Part shown: positions 23,349 to 34,537 of the stretch, piece after piece
Layout of the letters: every line of letters begins with the position of its first letter
How positions within the stretch are numbered: the stretch's first letter is position 1
From: Primula veris
Lineage: Eukaryota; Streptophyta; Magnoliopsida; Ericales; Primulaceae
DNA: 64,000 bases
Direction of reading: 5' to 3'
NCBI GenBank assembly: GCA_963682055.1
Contig: OY821749.1
Location: forward strand, 24,063,631 to 24,127,630
Position numbers and translations under genes: made by a program
Notes under the pieces: model-generated
The model's database searches: none
Told to the model about the DNA's origin: nothing
Seen by the model: only the letters and a program-made list of their open reading frames with translations

Positions 23349-24438
23349 TTAGCAGCTTCTCTGAGAGTCTGATAGCATGTATTATTTAACTTCAAAATAT
23401 TATCAGTAGTCCATCGAGTACAGTCGTACCTATCTTAGCAAGTTGAAAACAAACGTAGTGTGGCGGATAGGCTTGAATTACTTGAAATTCATTATATATT
23501 TCTTGTTGTGTTATTATAATCCAGTTGAGTCTGCTTGCGTGTGCACCTCTTTAAGATTTCCAACACTGGATTGAATTGGTTTACCAACTTGGTTTCAAAT
23601 ATTACGTTAAGCAATCTGTTTTAATCTAAACCTTAATCTCAGAAGAGTTAAGGTTGCTACTTTGCTGCTTAAGTTTTTTAAAGGAAAGTAGAGAAAAAGC
23701 AAATGCAAACTTCTTAGCCAATGTTCGATCTTTAATTATAGGCTCTTTTTCTAGTTCTCCATATTATTGGTAAGGTTTATATAGGACAAGTAACACAATA
23801 GGATACGACATATCAAGATTATGAAGATCAAACTCGTAAACACAGATAAAAGTATAATTCTAAATCTGAACAATCTTAAACGAACTGCTATCCACCATGT
23901 TCTAAAGTTGTCTATCTGGAAAATAAAAAATTACAGGGAAAATTTTCACAAATCCTTAATCAAGTTGTCAATGCCAATAAAACATGCTAATAAACAAATT
24001 TGAACAAGTCCACCAATCTCTTCCACATAGGCTATGAAATAACTGTAGGGTGCTATGGCACATCCCATTGTTGTAACAAATTTATCTTCATTACAACTCT
24101 TTGAGTTTATTTTGTTTAGAATAGTGATTTGGCACCAGTACCACCTTCATTTTATGTGTATTATTTTTTCATATGAAGTTCAGCATACTTGATATAACAG
24201 TTTCTGTTTATGTCGCTGGGCAAACTGGGAATGCATATTTTTCCAAGAACAAACCTGTGGTATCAAGTTTTAACTTTAACTTGTGGCTGAGGAATCAGTC
24301 AGCGTCAGCATGATGATTTATATCAGTAAATGATATGGTGAAACTGAATACCAGTAAATGATATGGTGAAACTCAAACCGCAAACTGATAAAATGACACC
24401 AACCAGAGAAATCCCTTCTACGGAAAACTTTTTATATT
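23349..24438. other. Convergent intergenic region, UIEF to BAHD
   Basis: 3' flanks of two convergent genes. No RNA gene, open frame of note or clear transposon is seen. Around 24330-24375 the words gtaaatgatatggtgaaact occur twice in tandem. Confidence 0.6.
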
Positions 24439-25782
24439 TCAAAGACACTGATAAAATATTGAGGTAAATTTTTCCATTTCACATTCATTTAAACTTAACT
24501 CTACCTCGATTCCTCCTTTACTTGCATCTCCTCCTTGTGTAAATGTAACTCCTCCTGTTCCATCTATAGATGCAATATCAGCTTTCCTAGGCATACCCCA
24601 CCCAAAATCGACACTTTGGTACTCAAATCTACTCGAACCCATAACAAATACATTCATAGTCTCCTTATCAGAGACCGATCTAAGAATACTCGGTAGCAAC
24701 TCTTCAGCTCCTTTTAAAACCCCGCCATTATTCAAAAGTTCCGTTGTTTCACTAATAAAATCAACAATTAATGACATCCCTTCCCTACTGAGCAACGCCT
24801 CCGTATTGAAGTACATATCACACGTGCCCACACAGTTCCCAAAATAGTTTTTCGGTAGGGGAGGTTCTAACCTACCCCTACATTCATATCCAAAAGATAC
24901 ATTTACGGTATTGTTTTTAGGAGGCTTTACTTTTACCAGGCAGAGTATCACGTAAGCATACGTCACTGCGAATGTAGATATGTGACGGTTGCTATTTTTC
25001 CCTAATCGGACGTTAACTAGTCCCTTAAGCTTCTTAACATCCGAACTGGAAAATACAAATGTACTCCTAACTATACCTAACGCCCATTCAGGTGCTGAGA
25101 TAGAACATATTTTTCCTGATGTGATGCCATTTTTATTCAAAACTTCGAGACAGGAACGTTCAAGCTCTGAGTACCGTTCTCTGGTGAATTTTCTATCGAA
25201 ATCAGGTGTTAGTTTTTCGCTTAAATCTCTACTTTTACCGAATTTAAAGAAAGATGCCCATGAATTCATTAACATTGTGGTTGATGTTGCATCGAATAAG
25301 GAATGATGCACTGTGACACCTATGCAAATTCCGCTGTTAGGAAAAAGTGTAACTTTGACAGCCATGAGAGGAACATGGGTTCCCAACCTGACTAAACGCG
25401 CTATAAGGGGTTGGAAAGCCGTACAATCTCGTATTTTCCTACCAGAGAGATGGTAAAAATCAGCGTCTGATTGAGCTACAGTAAATAAAACACCGTCGCC
25501 ATTTTTGTAGAGGATCATCGGATAAGAAGATGAATGTGGCCAAACAAGGTATCCAGCTGCAGGTAGGAAGTGGTGAAGAGTTTGAGAAAGTGAGTGTTTG
25601 AGCTTTGGGAGGAGAATGTGATGTGGAAGAAGAGAAGAGGTTTCATAATAGAAAAGAAGCTCAACTGGTGAAAAAATAATATTGAATAGATCAAAGAAAG
25701 TTAGAGGTAAGAATATATCTTCACTAGGTGGTGAACTTGGTAAGGGTGTTAACTTACAAACCTCTAATATTTTCTCTTCCAT
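24439..25782 (-). CDS. BAHD acyltransferase, malonyltransferase-like
   Basis: One uninterrupted 447-residue frame, the normal BAHD length; intronless genes are common in this clade. The catalytic motif HHSLFDA (His160, Asp164) and the structural DFGWG (392-396) are intact. YFGNC at 313-317 is a signature of the malonyl/anthocyanin clade that acylates flavonoid, anthocyanin or phenolic glucosides with malonyl-CoA. The enzyme would act in the cytosol, adding an acyl group to a hydroxyl of a glycosylated phenolic; the acceptor cannot be predicted. The start ATG on the minus strand gives a typical N-terminus (MEEKILEVCKLTPLP). No close tandem paralog is in the window, although BAHD genes often cluster. 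The open frame on the opposite strand at 24989-25306 is a shadow. Confidence 0.92.
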   Translation of the reverse strand: MEEKILEVCKLTPLPSSPPSEDIFLPLTFFDLFNIIFSPVELLFYYETSSLLPHHILLPKLKHSLSQTLHHFLPAAGYLVWPHSSSYPMILYKNGDGVLFTVAQSDADFYHLSGRKIRDCTAFQPLIARLVRLGTHVPLMAVKVTLFPNSGICIGVTVHHSLFDATSTTMLMNSWASFFKFGKSRDLSEKLTPDFDRKFTRERYSELERSCLEVLNKNGITSGKICSISAPEWALGIVRSTFVFSSSDVKKLKGLVNVRLGKNSNRHISTFAVTYAYVILCLVKVKPPKNNTVNVSFGYECRGRLEPPLPKNYFGNCVGTCDMYFNTEALLSREGMSLIVDFISETTELLNNGGVLKGAEELLPSILRSVSDKETMNVFVMGSSRFEYQSVDFGWGMPRKADIASIDGTGGVTFTQGGDASKGGIEVELSLNECEMEKFTSIFYQCL

Positions 25783-25948
25783 TTCTTATCAGTGAGAGAA
25801 ATCTTAAGACCAATGTTATAGAGCTTATATGGAAATTTTGGAGCAATAACTACTAAAACTAGTTAAATACTCAACATAGTTTATACAAGAAGTAGGGATT
25901 GACCCAACAACAAATGGTGTTAAAAAAAAAAACAAGAAAAGAATTAGT

Positions 25949-26060
25949 TAGGGACAGTCGGGGCTGTAATTCCTTCTTAAAAAAAATTGATGAAAGAATA
26001 GATTTTTAATATGTATTTTAATTAAAAGCTTTAAATTTTGGTGTTTCGGCCCTCACTCCG
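25949..26060 (+). mobile_element. Fragment of a dispersed element, copy 1
   Basis: Starts tagggacagtcggggctg and runs to tttaaattttggtgtttcgg. The reverse complement of 63480-63622 has the same two anchors in the same order (tagggacagtcggtggctg ... tttaaattttagtgtttcgg). It is probably a short non-autonomous DNA transposon; ends are unresolved. Confidence 0.6.
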
Positions 26061-26794
26061 TAAAATAACTTTATATAAGCTATAAATTTTTTTATATATA
26101 AAAAAATCCGCTCACATTTCGCAATTCTGATTCCACCGCTCATAAGTCAATCTTATATGCATGACACAGCTACTAACTACATATTCAATAATTAAAATAA
26201 CTAGAATCATATTCCAATGCCAAGTCAACCCATGGTAACATGATGACAAACATAACAAACGACAAGTACCAAATTGACCACAGAAAAGGATTATGTTAAG
26301 TTCATAAGGACATATGAACAGGCTCAAATTTAAGAATGTTATAACTTGCAAAATATCTGGATTTTGGTAAATGATGATACGTATTCCGATCCATGACAAG
26401 ACGTAGCTTATGCAGGCAATGGATTTAAAAGCAGTCGTCATGGTTGTAGGCAACGAACCGTCCACCCTCGGTTGTCCAATGTTGTTTGTGGGATAAAATC
26501 CTTTACTTGACTGAAGGATGTGTCTAGTGGTACAAAATCGAATTTTGGGGTTGTGGAGATGAAATTTCGCGATCCAGTCGATTCATGAGAGGCCTAAAGT
26601 CACTTTCTTTTACCTATTGCTCAAAATTCATTAATTTCTCATGTGATTTTATTTCTGACTTAGCTGCTAGTATAATCTTGGCTGTTGTTGTGGTGTACTA
26701 TTCTAATAATGAGTTTCAAACACTCTTGCTAATCATCCTAATCCTATAAATATAAGTTCTAAAACATAAATTTTGAATAAATGCGACCATAGTT

Positions 26795-26960
26795 GTCAGT
26801 AACAGAAACCGAAGCGGGAAGCGAAACAGAAAACCAAAACATGAAACATGAAAAAAGTTTTAAGATTTACATGTGAAAAAGAATGCGAAACAGAAAAACA
26901 AGAAGCGAGAAACGAGGTTTTTAAAAGGATAAACAAGTTTCCTTATAGGTATAATCAGGT
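26795..26960 (+). repeat. Dispersed GAAACG-rich repeat, copy 2
   Basis: Begins near catagttgtcagtaacagaa, contains gaagcgggaagcgaaacag and gaagcgagaaacgagg, then tttttaaaaggataaaca and ttccttatag. Word order matches the copy at 46835-46995. Confidence 0.7.
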
Positions 26961-27105
26961 TAATTCTCATATCAAACTCATTAGTAATCTCATAAAAAAA
27001 TATTATGTACTGTATATTATACAGATCAAACTAGGGAAAGATTTTCATAAATACAATCAAAATTTAAATATATAAATAATTAACATAATATAAAAACAAA
27101 CAAAA

Positions 27106-27178
27106 GGGGGTGTAGCTCATATGGTAGAGCGCTCGCTTCGCATGCGAGAGGCACGGGGTTCGATTCCCCGCACCTCCA
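27106..27178 (+). tRNA. tRNA-Ala (anticodon CGC)
   Basis: A 73-nt cloverleaf. The acceptor GGGGGTG pairs with CACCTCC (one G-T pair). The A box is tagctcatatgg. The anticodon stem CTCGC/GCGAG encloses the loop TTCGCAT with anticodon CGC. The T arm CGGGG TTCGATT CCCCG contains the B box. CCA is not encoded, as in eukaryotic genes. A run of four T (27179-27182) directly after the gene is a Pol III terminator. All stems pair, so it is probably functional. Confidence 0.97.
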
Positions 27179-28762
27179 TTTTATTTTTATTTATTTCTCT
27201 TTTCAATTTTAAATCTATTACTTTACTTATTATTATTTTTCTTTTTTGGTAATAAACAAACAAATAATAATTGTAAAAAAGAAAAATAAACAAACAAATA
27301 AAATTAGAAATACCCTTTTGATAGATAGCGATATATATCTTAAATATTATCTCTCTTCTTTCTAATTCGAGAGAGAGAGAGAGAGAGAGAGAACACGTTT
27401 GGGCACAAAGGATCAATATACAAAGTAAGAAAAAATCTATTATTTTTATGTATTATATTTATGCTGCACTTTTATTTCATCACAATATTCACATACATTC
27501 ACATACATACACATATACATATATATATATATATATAATTTTTTTTTTATTTGTATTCTATGAATTTATTCTATTCTGGGTTCTTTCAAAAATCACATCT
27601 TTCTAGTAATAACATTTAATTTTCAGTTATTGAATTTTTTAAGTGCATGGTCTGAGATCTATTATTTTGCTTAAGCTGAATTCAGTTTATTTTATTTTTA
27701 AATGATTGAACAACATTTCCAAATTGCCATTTTACATTTTCATGACAAATTTCATATACATATTTGTCCTGCAAATTTATACTCCTTTGTTTTCCCCCCC
27801 TAAAATCATACATTTCTATTGTATTCCATTAATAACCGAGTAATTAAATTCATATAACTCGTGCGCGACAATTAGTGCATGAGTTGTGCACAAGTATTAT
27901 TCTTAATAACTTCAGATTCAATTATTGAATATGGGTGCATGCTTTTAGATCTGTGATTTTGCTTTAGCTAAATTTGCCAGTTTGTAAAATTGCAAAAAGG
28001 GAAATGCTAACATGTGCCCCCTATGACACATATCAAGGTGTACATACCTAAAATGTGATAATAGATATTTTATAAGTATTTAATGATGTTAAAATATGAT
28101 AAGTAAAGAGTGTTTATGCATTAATGATCATATATCAATTACCATGTATTAACATCATAAAAGTTCATCTTACATTATAATGGTAAATAAAATGTATGTT
28201 AAAATGTGATCTTAAAATGACAAAAAGTATCTCTTGTGGAACTTTTGAAATTAGAGAATGTTGGTTGTAGCTTGGCATTTTGGTGCAATCGCCTATTGAA
28301 TTTTTAAGCTATAGATTCATTTAAGGCTTGCTTGACGGCAGTTTTGAGCTCATCTTGTTAATTTCTTATAATAAGCTCATTTCATTTTGTTGGCAAGTTT
28401 GAAAGATGAGACTGTTAAGCTGAGTGAAGGCTGTATTTTATCTCCGCAACAAATATGCCAGTTTTGTTTCACACCAAACAAGTCTGAAAGTGTTTAGTAA
28501 GCTCATTTCAATTGTCGACAAGTTTGAAATATGAGAACTTTAAGCCGAATGAAGGCGGTATTTTATCTCCACAACAAATACGCCAGTTTTTTTTTTTCCG
28601 AATAACAAACACCAAATAAGCCTACACGATGCATAGCAGTCAACAGGCAGATAGTAATGATGCAATAGCTTTATATGTACCTGTATTGTTGTATACATAT
28701 AACAATCTCTATAATATTCATTCATTTACTCAACACACTTTATAGAGTCCATTTGAATCGTG
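27179..28762 (+). other. Promoter, leader and 5' UTR intron of the lipase-like gene
   Basis: A (GA)n tract at about 27369-27392 looks like leader sequence. A possible leader exon ends near 27424 (tacaaag|taag-like), with an acceptor at ttatag near 28745 before the ATG at 28763. The intron would hold a (TA)n patch (about 27518-27536) and an element at about 28325-28622 with aggcttgcttgacggcag and, inverted, aggcttatttggtgtttg ends. A stretch around 28425-28480 is directly duplicated at 28545-28590 (ggcggtattttatctccaca). No coding sequence is seen. Confidence 0.45.
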
Positions 28763-30337
28763 ATGGCATTTGAGAGAGAAGATTTCTTCCTTACAGGACC
28801 CTTACACCTGACAAATGTGGATTGGTAAGGCTAATGTATGTAAATGCATATCTTTTTTCTTTTTCGACTTTTGAGATTATTTGAGCTTTACAAGAGATGG
28901 ACTTGAAATTTTTTGTTGCATTTGAAAATCGTTAGTGGTCAACTTGGTTTTGTTTTTGAAAATCATTAGTCTAAAAGGATTTCTGCATCATCAACATTTT
29001 ATATCTAGTGATTTTCAACATTTCCGTCTCTTGTCTACTATTATTGCTCTAATATGTGTTAGTCTAAATTGTTTTATGAAGGTCGTTTACAACTTTGCAG
29101 GGACTATATGTCCTGTTTCCATCGTTTAAGCTTTGATTTTTTGCTTATTTTCTATAAAAGCTAGACTAGATTTAATAAGCTTGAAAGCTGAGTTTTCCAG
29201 ACTTGAAAATTTACAAACTTTAAGCTGGTATTTTTCTTCAATTTAAATGAATCCAGTTTAGGTGCTTAACTGTAACCGAAACAAGCCCCGAATCAATCAA
29301 TTTATAAATGTTGTAAAATGAACAATACGAATATATCTTTTGTTATATCTTGTAGGAAAAATGATGATCATCAGAGATCTGTCGCAGCCTGTTTGGTTCA
29401 AGCTGTCTATATACTAGAGAGAGACCGCCAAGAGAAGAGAGACGGGACTCAAGCCCTTGCTCCTCCCTGGTGGGAAACATTTAATTTCAAGCTATATTCC
29501 CAGCTAGTAGACGATACCGATCAGTGCATATTCGGTGCTGTATATGAATATAATATACCATCATCCCAAAACACCCCATTTCCAGACGAAATCCCTCGTT
29601 TTGTCATTGCTTTCCGAGGTACCTTAACAAAAGGTGATGCTTTTTTACGCGATGTCCAGCTAGACCTTCACATCATAAAGAACGGGCTTCATAGAACCTC
29701 TCGCTTCGAAATCGCAATACAAGCCGTTCGTCACATAGTTGCTACGTATGGGAGCTCAAAAATATGGTTAGCAGGCCATTCTCTAGGGGCAGCCATGGCT
29801 ATGCTTGCTGGGAAAAGCAAGGCTAAAAAAGGAATTTCACTAGAATCGTTTCTTTTTAACCCGCCATTTTTATCAGCCCCGATCGAGAAAATAAAGGATA
29901 AAAAGGTGAAACAAGGGATTCGAATTGCTAGCAGTTTTATGGCCGCTGGTTTAACTATTGCTCTAAGAAATCGCCAACAAAATAATCAGAGGAGTTCAAC
30001 ACAAGAGCCCTTTTCGGCTCTGGCCAATTGGGTCCCGTGTCTATTTGTTAATAAGTCCGATCATATTTGTGCCGAATATGTAGGGTATTTTGAGCATAGG
30101 AAGCTTATGGAAGGGATTGGGTTGGAGAAAGTCGAGAGATTAGCTACGCAAAATTCATTTGGGGGTCTTATTATGAGCGCGATGGGAAAAGAATCGGATG
30201 ATCCGTTACATTTAATACCTTCTGCTAATTTAATGGTTAAATTGGATTCCAATGATGATTTTAAACAAGCTCATGGGATTCATCAGTGGTGGAAAGCTGA
30301 TCTTCAGTTACAGTCTACGATTTACAACTACATGTAA
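28763..30337 (+). CDS. Class-3 lipase-like alpha/beta hydrolase (At4g10955 family)
   Basis: Two exons, 28763-28824 and 29356-30337, joined in frame as VDW|KNDDHQRS, encode 347 residues. The nucleophile elbow GHSLG lies at 161-165 (Ser163) within KIWLAGHSLGAAMAMLAG. Upstream, PRFVIAFRGTL carries the FRGT motif of class-3 lipases. Asp/His partners probably lie in WVPCLFVNKSDHIC and GIHQWW. The family is annotated in Arabidopsis as 'GDSL esterase/lipase At4g10955', but the motifs are those of class-3 lipases, not of GDSL enzymes. Substrate and cellular site are unknown; there is no signal peptide or membrane segment. The short first exon MAFEREDFFLTGPLHLTNVDW is typical of this family and supports the start. 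Confidence 0.9.
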
Positions 30338-30615
30338 AAGCTTATTGTATAAATTATTTGTTTCTAATTTGCCTCTAATTTTGGCTATGGAAAATGATTT
30401 TTATTTTTAGTGGATGCGATGTTTTTAATGTCCTAATTTACAAATGTAATAAGATGAATGTCATGATTTACATTTGTGTGAGTGTGTTTATCTAATTTAA
30501 CTGTCATTTTTGGGAGTTGAGTAATCGAAGCATCAATCAAACCTTTTTTTTATAATCAGCTAAGTAGGTATTGTCCAGAAGGACCGGAAACTATAACGTC
30601 TGTATGCAGTCATAG
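30338..30615. other. Lipase 3' flank
   Basis: Likely 3' UTR and terminator region of the lipase-like gene. Nothing else is recognised up to the left arm of the inverted repeat at 30616. Confidence 0.6.
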
Positions 30616-30877
30616 AAATCTTAATCCAATACGAGCTTCATAATTTCAAAAACAGAGTTGTTATTCTGAAACCAAACTCGTATTTCAGAAGTACAAGTCT
30701 TGACTTTTTCCAATTTTGATGTTCATCTAGGAAACAACTACTCGGTAATCAAGAAATATACTCCATAATTAAAACGAAATCATGTCATGTCCAACCCATC
30801 ACATATACACCGGACTATATATACAATCACAGATAGATACATAATAAGTAAAGGCAAGATTAAGGGGGGAGTCGGTG

Positions 30878-31075
30878 ATGGCGTTGACCGGAGGAGGAGG
30901 AGAGGCGTCGCGGGCACAGGCGGCGATGGTGATGGTGCAGCTGTGCTACGACGGGTACCACGTCATCACCAAGGTGGCGCTTAATGTCGGTGTAAACCAG
31001 CTTGTTTTCTGCTTGTACCGTGACCTTCTCGCCCTCTTCATCCTCGCACCTTTCACCTTCTTCTGTGAACAGTCT
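30878..31075 (+). pseudogene. Fragment of a WAT1-related (EamA/UmamiT) transporter, first exon only
   Basis: An ATG opens a frame whose residues 14-60 match the N-terminus of WAT1-related transporters: [20 protein letters not shown], then [20 protein letters not shown] and PFTFFCE, covering the first two membrane segments. Full proteins have about 350-400 residues and ten membrane helices. Here similarity stops at a run of 28 C (31076-31103), which reads as polyproline, followed by unrelated sequence to a stop at 31195. No later exons occur nearby. The GC-rich codon use contrasts with its surroundings. It is a truncated, probably non-functional gene piece carried by the inverted-repeat element; whether it is expressed is unknown. 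Confidence 0.75.
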
Positions 31076-31103
31076 CCCCCCCCCCCCCCCCCCCCCCCCC
31101 CCC
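31076..31103. repeat. Homopolymer run of 28 C
   Basis: An uninterrupted C run marks the breakpoint of the WAT1-related fragment. A tract this long may be length-variable or an assembly artefact. Confidence 0.95.
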
Positions 31104-31327
31104 TTCTTCTGTATCTATCTGTATCTACTATCATTCTAAAACGAGTTTATATATTGGTCATAGCTACATACCCTCTTCAAATTTGGTTTGGGTAAACGAG
31201 TTTGTCACGACAAAAAAAAAACATCAAAATTGGAAAAAGTCAAGCCTCGTACTTCTGAAGTACGAGGTTGGTTTCAGAATAACGAGTTTGTTTTTGAAAT
31301 TACGTAGCTCGGACTGGATTAAGATTT

Positions 31328-32000
31328 CAGTAACGGTATAAAAATGCTACCAACGACAAACATACTTTAAATAAATCGTTACTCTATGAGACCATGACGA
31401 TTAAACAAGGATATGCTATAAATATCAAATTCTCGTGATGGGTGGTTTAACTAGGAAATAACGTACTTCATCAGTTTCAATTTTTTTCTAGATTGGTGGT
31501 GCAGTTTCCAGGTCCAAAAGATGGTAGAAAAATATTAACACAAGTAGCTTCTCTTGTATTTACGATGCACTTTTTTAATGGCCAATTATGCACTGGGTTC
31601 TAGTCGAAAAGAACAGAGAAAACACATCAAAATAGACAAGGGCCGAGCTATAATTAAAGTAACAAACTATGTCGTTCTCCCTTAAATAAAAAGACCCCGT
31701 CCATTCCAAGTGGACTGGACTGGTCATCAGATTTATAAAATACATTCGTACAAACAAAAGATGTTAAATGTACACTTTCAGCAAAATACTAACACAAGTA
31801 AAATACTCTTATATTTACGATGAACTTCTGCTCCATGTCCCATTAAAACACCCAGTATTGGTCGAAAAGAACAGAAGTACTTAACAGCAAAGTAAAAGGG
31901 TGGAAAATAACAAAGTCAGTTTATCCACCCTCATTTAAAAGACCCAATCAAATTTATGCGTGGACTCCTACCATAGGATAAGAGAATATCCAGATAGATA
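31328..32000. other. Intergenic, PI4K gamma 3' flank
   Basis: No gene is seen. Two related segments occur: about 31535-31625 and 31780-31875 share aacacaagtag/aaatactctt, atatttacgatg.actt and ggtcgaaaagaacagaa, so this is a diverged direct duplication about 245 bp apart. Confidence 0.55.
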
Positions 32001-34537
32001 TTACTTCGCAATTTCGTCCAAGTGGAAATCCATTATTTCAGAAACAGCTTCCAAGATCACTTGTTCGCTCATTCCAGGGACAATAGAGTCTTTTGCTTGT
32101 TTGACGATCTTTTCGATAACAGATTCTTTATTCAATGTCTTTCTACACATGAGGCTTCCAATTTTGAAAGGGGAAAGTCCTCTTTTTGCCCCTTTCTTGA
32201 GAAGCATTGTTGAGATTCGAAGAGTGCGTGCACATTCGAGGGATAGGTCCCACCCATAAAACTTCAAGAGCTCGATATCATTTTCTGCATTTAATGAGTT
32301 TATGTATTCAATAGTTTCGCGGGAGTAAGGCTCACGGGCTTGTGGCCAGTAGAGCCATTCAAATGTGCAGTCTTCAAACTGCCAAAAAAATAATCATATA
32401 CAGTGCTATTAAACTCGGATGTATGAGAGAAATAAAATGCTTCAGATGTATAATATATTTGCCTATAACCTTATTCATGGTAATGATTGAGTTAAGCACT
32501 AACAAGCAAGAAACATGTTGTATGATACTCAGACAAGATGTGAAAGAAATATTCAAAAAAGAACCTGATCAAGGCCAAAAATAAATCTCAAATTCTCATG
32601 TTTTTGCACTTTAGAGCGCGTTTTTGCGGAATCTCTACTATTTTCTACCTTTATAGGTAAAAATGTGTGTTGAAACGTTTTAACACGCTTCTTTACCTAA
32701 ACATTAGAAAGAAGCTAAGCTAGCTTCCTTGGCATACTGCTAACACAAATATTTAGATCAATACGAATCCTGCAGATTTTCGACATTAACAAAATCGGTT
32801 CCAAGATCTACAAGGCCAGGGAAAATTGATTAGAAAGCCCTAAAACGGCAAAAGCTGTTAAAATAATCCTGTACATTCTGTACACAGTTTGCAATCAATG
32901 TAACATGGAAGGAAATGTAAACAAGTTAAAACAAAGCAGTAGTATAACATGGAAGACATCAGCAAACTGGCTTAATTTGTATAGTCAACACTGCAGCATG
33001 TCTCATTTGCTTTTCATATAGACAAATCAATTCTTGTTTTTTACTGAGATTTTTGTAATTAGGCAATCAATTATGAAGGTTGAAGGACATGGATTTCCAG
33101 AACCTAAACAAGGCAAACTTAAATTAACTGCATACATATACTGATATATACATAGGATACCTATGCAAATATAAATGTAAGCATTAAGAAACCAAGAGCG
33201 GAGCTTACATTCTCAGGCAAGCAATAGCCGTGATCGATAGGAATAAGTCTTATATTTCCTCCCTCTTCTTTCTCTCTCCTCATCAAAATATTTCCCGCAT
33301 GCCTATCAGCGTTAGCCATACGTATATCAACCACACTAATCTTATGAACATCCTCTACAAGAAACTCCCTCGGTCCCATATCCTCACAACTCCCGTCGTT
33401 CTCCATAAACATTTGTAACGAACCAATTTTAACACTGTCTACTCCGCCACCATACCCATTAGGGTGATTAAGTTCACCGTGCAAGCAACGTACCATAACA
33501 GTTGGTGGAACCCCAGCAAAGCCCACTTCATCGCTTGTCAACGAGCGTGGCCCGCTTTTAGGATGATCCAACAAGTAAGCTGCAACTTCTCTAAAAGCAC
33601 CTTCTCCTACTCGAGTACCTTTCTTAAGCCCTTCACCATTTTGTGAAAAGGGTAAACCATGAGGGTTATTTATCGCCATTGGTTCCTCATCTAAGGGCTT
33701 AAAAACGGAAATATATTCATTTTGCTTACAAATTCCTTGCATAAAATAAGTTCCTCCCGTGCCCTCCGATGATCGCCTTGGAGCTTTCCCTAGCTCAATC
33801 CCCAAACGAGTAGTTTTAATCATATCCCATACCAAAGGTGAAAACTTTATATTAGGATTAACAAGCACGGGTTCCAACAGAAACTTGGCAAATGATGGCT
33901 TTTCCCTATATTTGACTTCGATATTCTCCTTTTCAGCTATCTTTTCATCTGCCTCGAAAGAGAACTCGACATCCTTTTCATCACGTTTAGCCCAAATCTT
34001 GGCCGATTTTTGCACCACCAAGTGCATAATATCTGTATTTTTACATAAATCGATAATCTTCTTTTGATCATAGAGTTTCTCCCCGTTACACAAAAGTTCT
34101 TGGTCTTCAAGGTCTTTTAATCCATTCCCTTTCTTAGCTAGTTGCCTCTTTAAATATCCAATATTTTCATTCGAATCAATTTGAAACTCGTATTCCTCAC
34201 CATAAGCTGTTGTAACGGTGATCACGAGAAGATCGGTGAAACGAAGTACTAAATGAACTACATTACCATCGGTTACACCATACTCTCTTAATAAGGAATC
34301 GTTTCTCGCCAACTCTCTCCCTCCGAAAACAAGTTTTTGTTTCTTTGCCTCAAATCCGTTACATGTTTGGATTTTAAGTTTCACCGAAGCTATGGAATCG
34401 GATTCTAATACCCTCATGGGAATAACAGAACCAGACACCGTTAGGTAAATACCTATCGAATCGTCGTCCAATTGAGGGGTCCCGATAAACCTAGGACCCT
34501 CACGAACTGGACTCGAACAAACATCAGCAACCGACAT
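32001..34537 (-). CDS. PI4KG4: Phosphatidylinositol 4-kinase gamma with two ubiquitin-like domains
   Basis: Two exons on the minus strand, 34537-33209 and 32378-32001, split by an 829-bp intron after CLPEN; 568 residues, typical of PI4K gamma 4. Two tandem ubiquitin-like domains occupy about residues 28-175 (IGIYLTVSGSVIPMRVLESD... and LVITVTTAYGEEYEFQIDSN...). The PI3/4-kinase domain then has GGTYFMQG, VFKPLDEEP (lysine), the catalytic-loop-like MANADRHAGNIL and the metal-binding IPIDHGYCLPE, all intact. Members phosphorylate PI at position 4 or, as shown for Arabidopsis UbDK gamma 4, act as protein kinases on proteasome or ubiquitin-pathway partners such as RPN10 and UFD1. The gamma-4 label is by overall layout; gamma 7 or gamma 3 are possible. 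Minus-strand TATA-like sequence lies about 50 bp upstream of the ATG. Confidence 0.93.

Larger units (their letters stand above)
25783..27105. other. Intergenic region with dispersed repeats
   Basis: BAHD upstream flank. 25949-26060 is one copy of a dispersed element shared with 63480-63622, and about 26795-26960 is copy 2 of the GAAACG-rich repeat. 26110-26470 has an antisense 117-codon frame with no recognisable motif. I see no gene. Confidence 0.55.
30616..31327. mobile_element. Inverted-repeat element enclosing a WAT1-related exon
   Basis: The left arm 30616-30722 and right arm 31221-31327 are inverted copies of each other, 107 bp each with about 11 mismatches by eye. They share aaatcttaatcca, taatttcaaaaaca, gttattctgaaacca and cttgactttttccaattttg. 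Between them lies the first exon of a WAT1-related gene. This suits a gene-capturing TIR element (Pack-MULE-like). The alternative is two oppositely oriented copies of a small repeat that flank the fragment by chance. I could not find a clean target duplication. Confidence 0.6.

Noticed and set aside
24989..25306. 105-codon plus-strand frame
   Set aside because: Shadow of the BAHD gene on the opposite strand.
27117..27416. 99-codon open frame on the minus strand ending in GIEPRASRMRSERST
   Set aside because: Its C-terminal part is antisense to the tRNA-Ala gene. This peptide is a well-known artefact of translating tRNA genes backwards.
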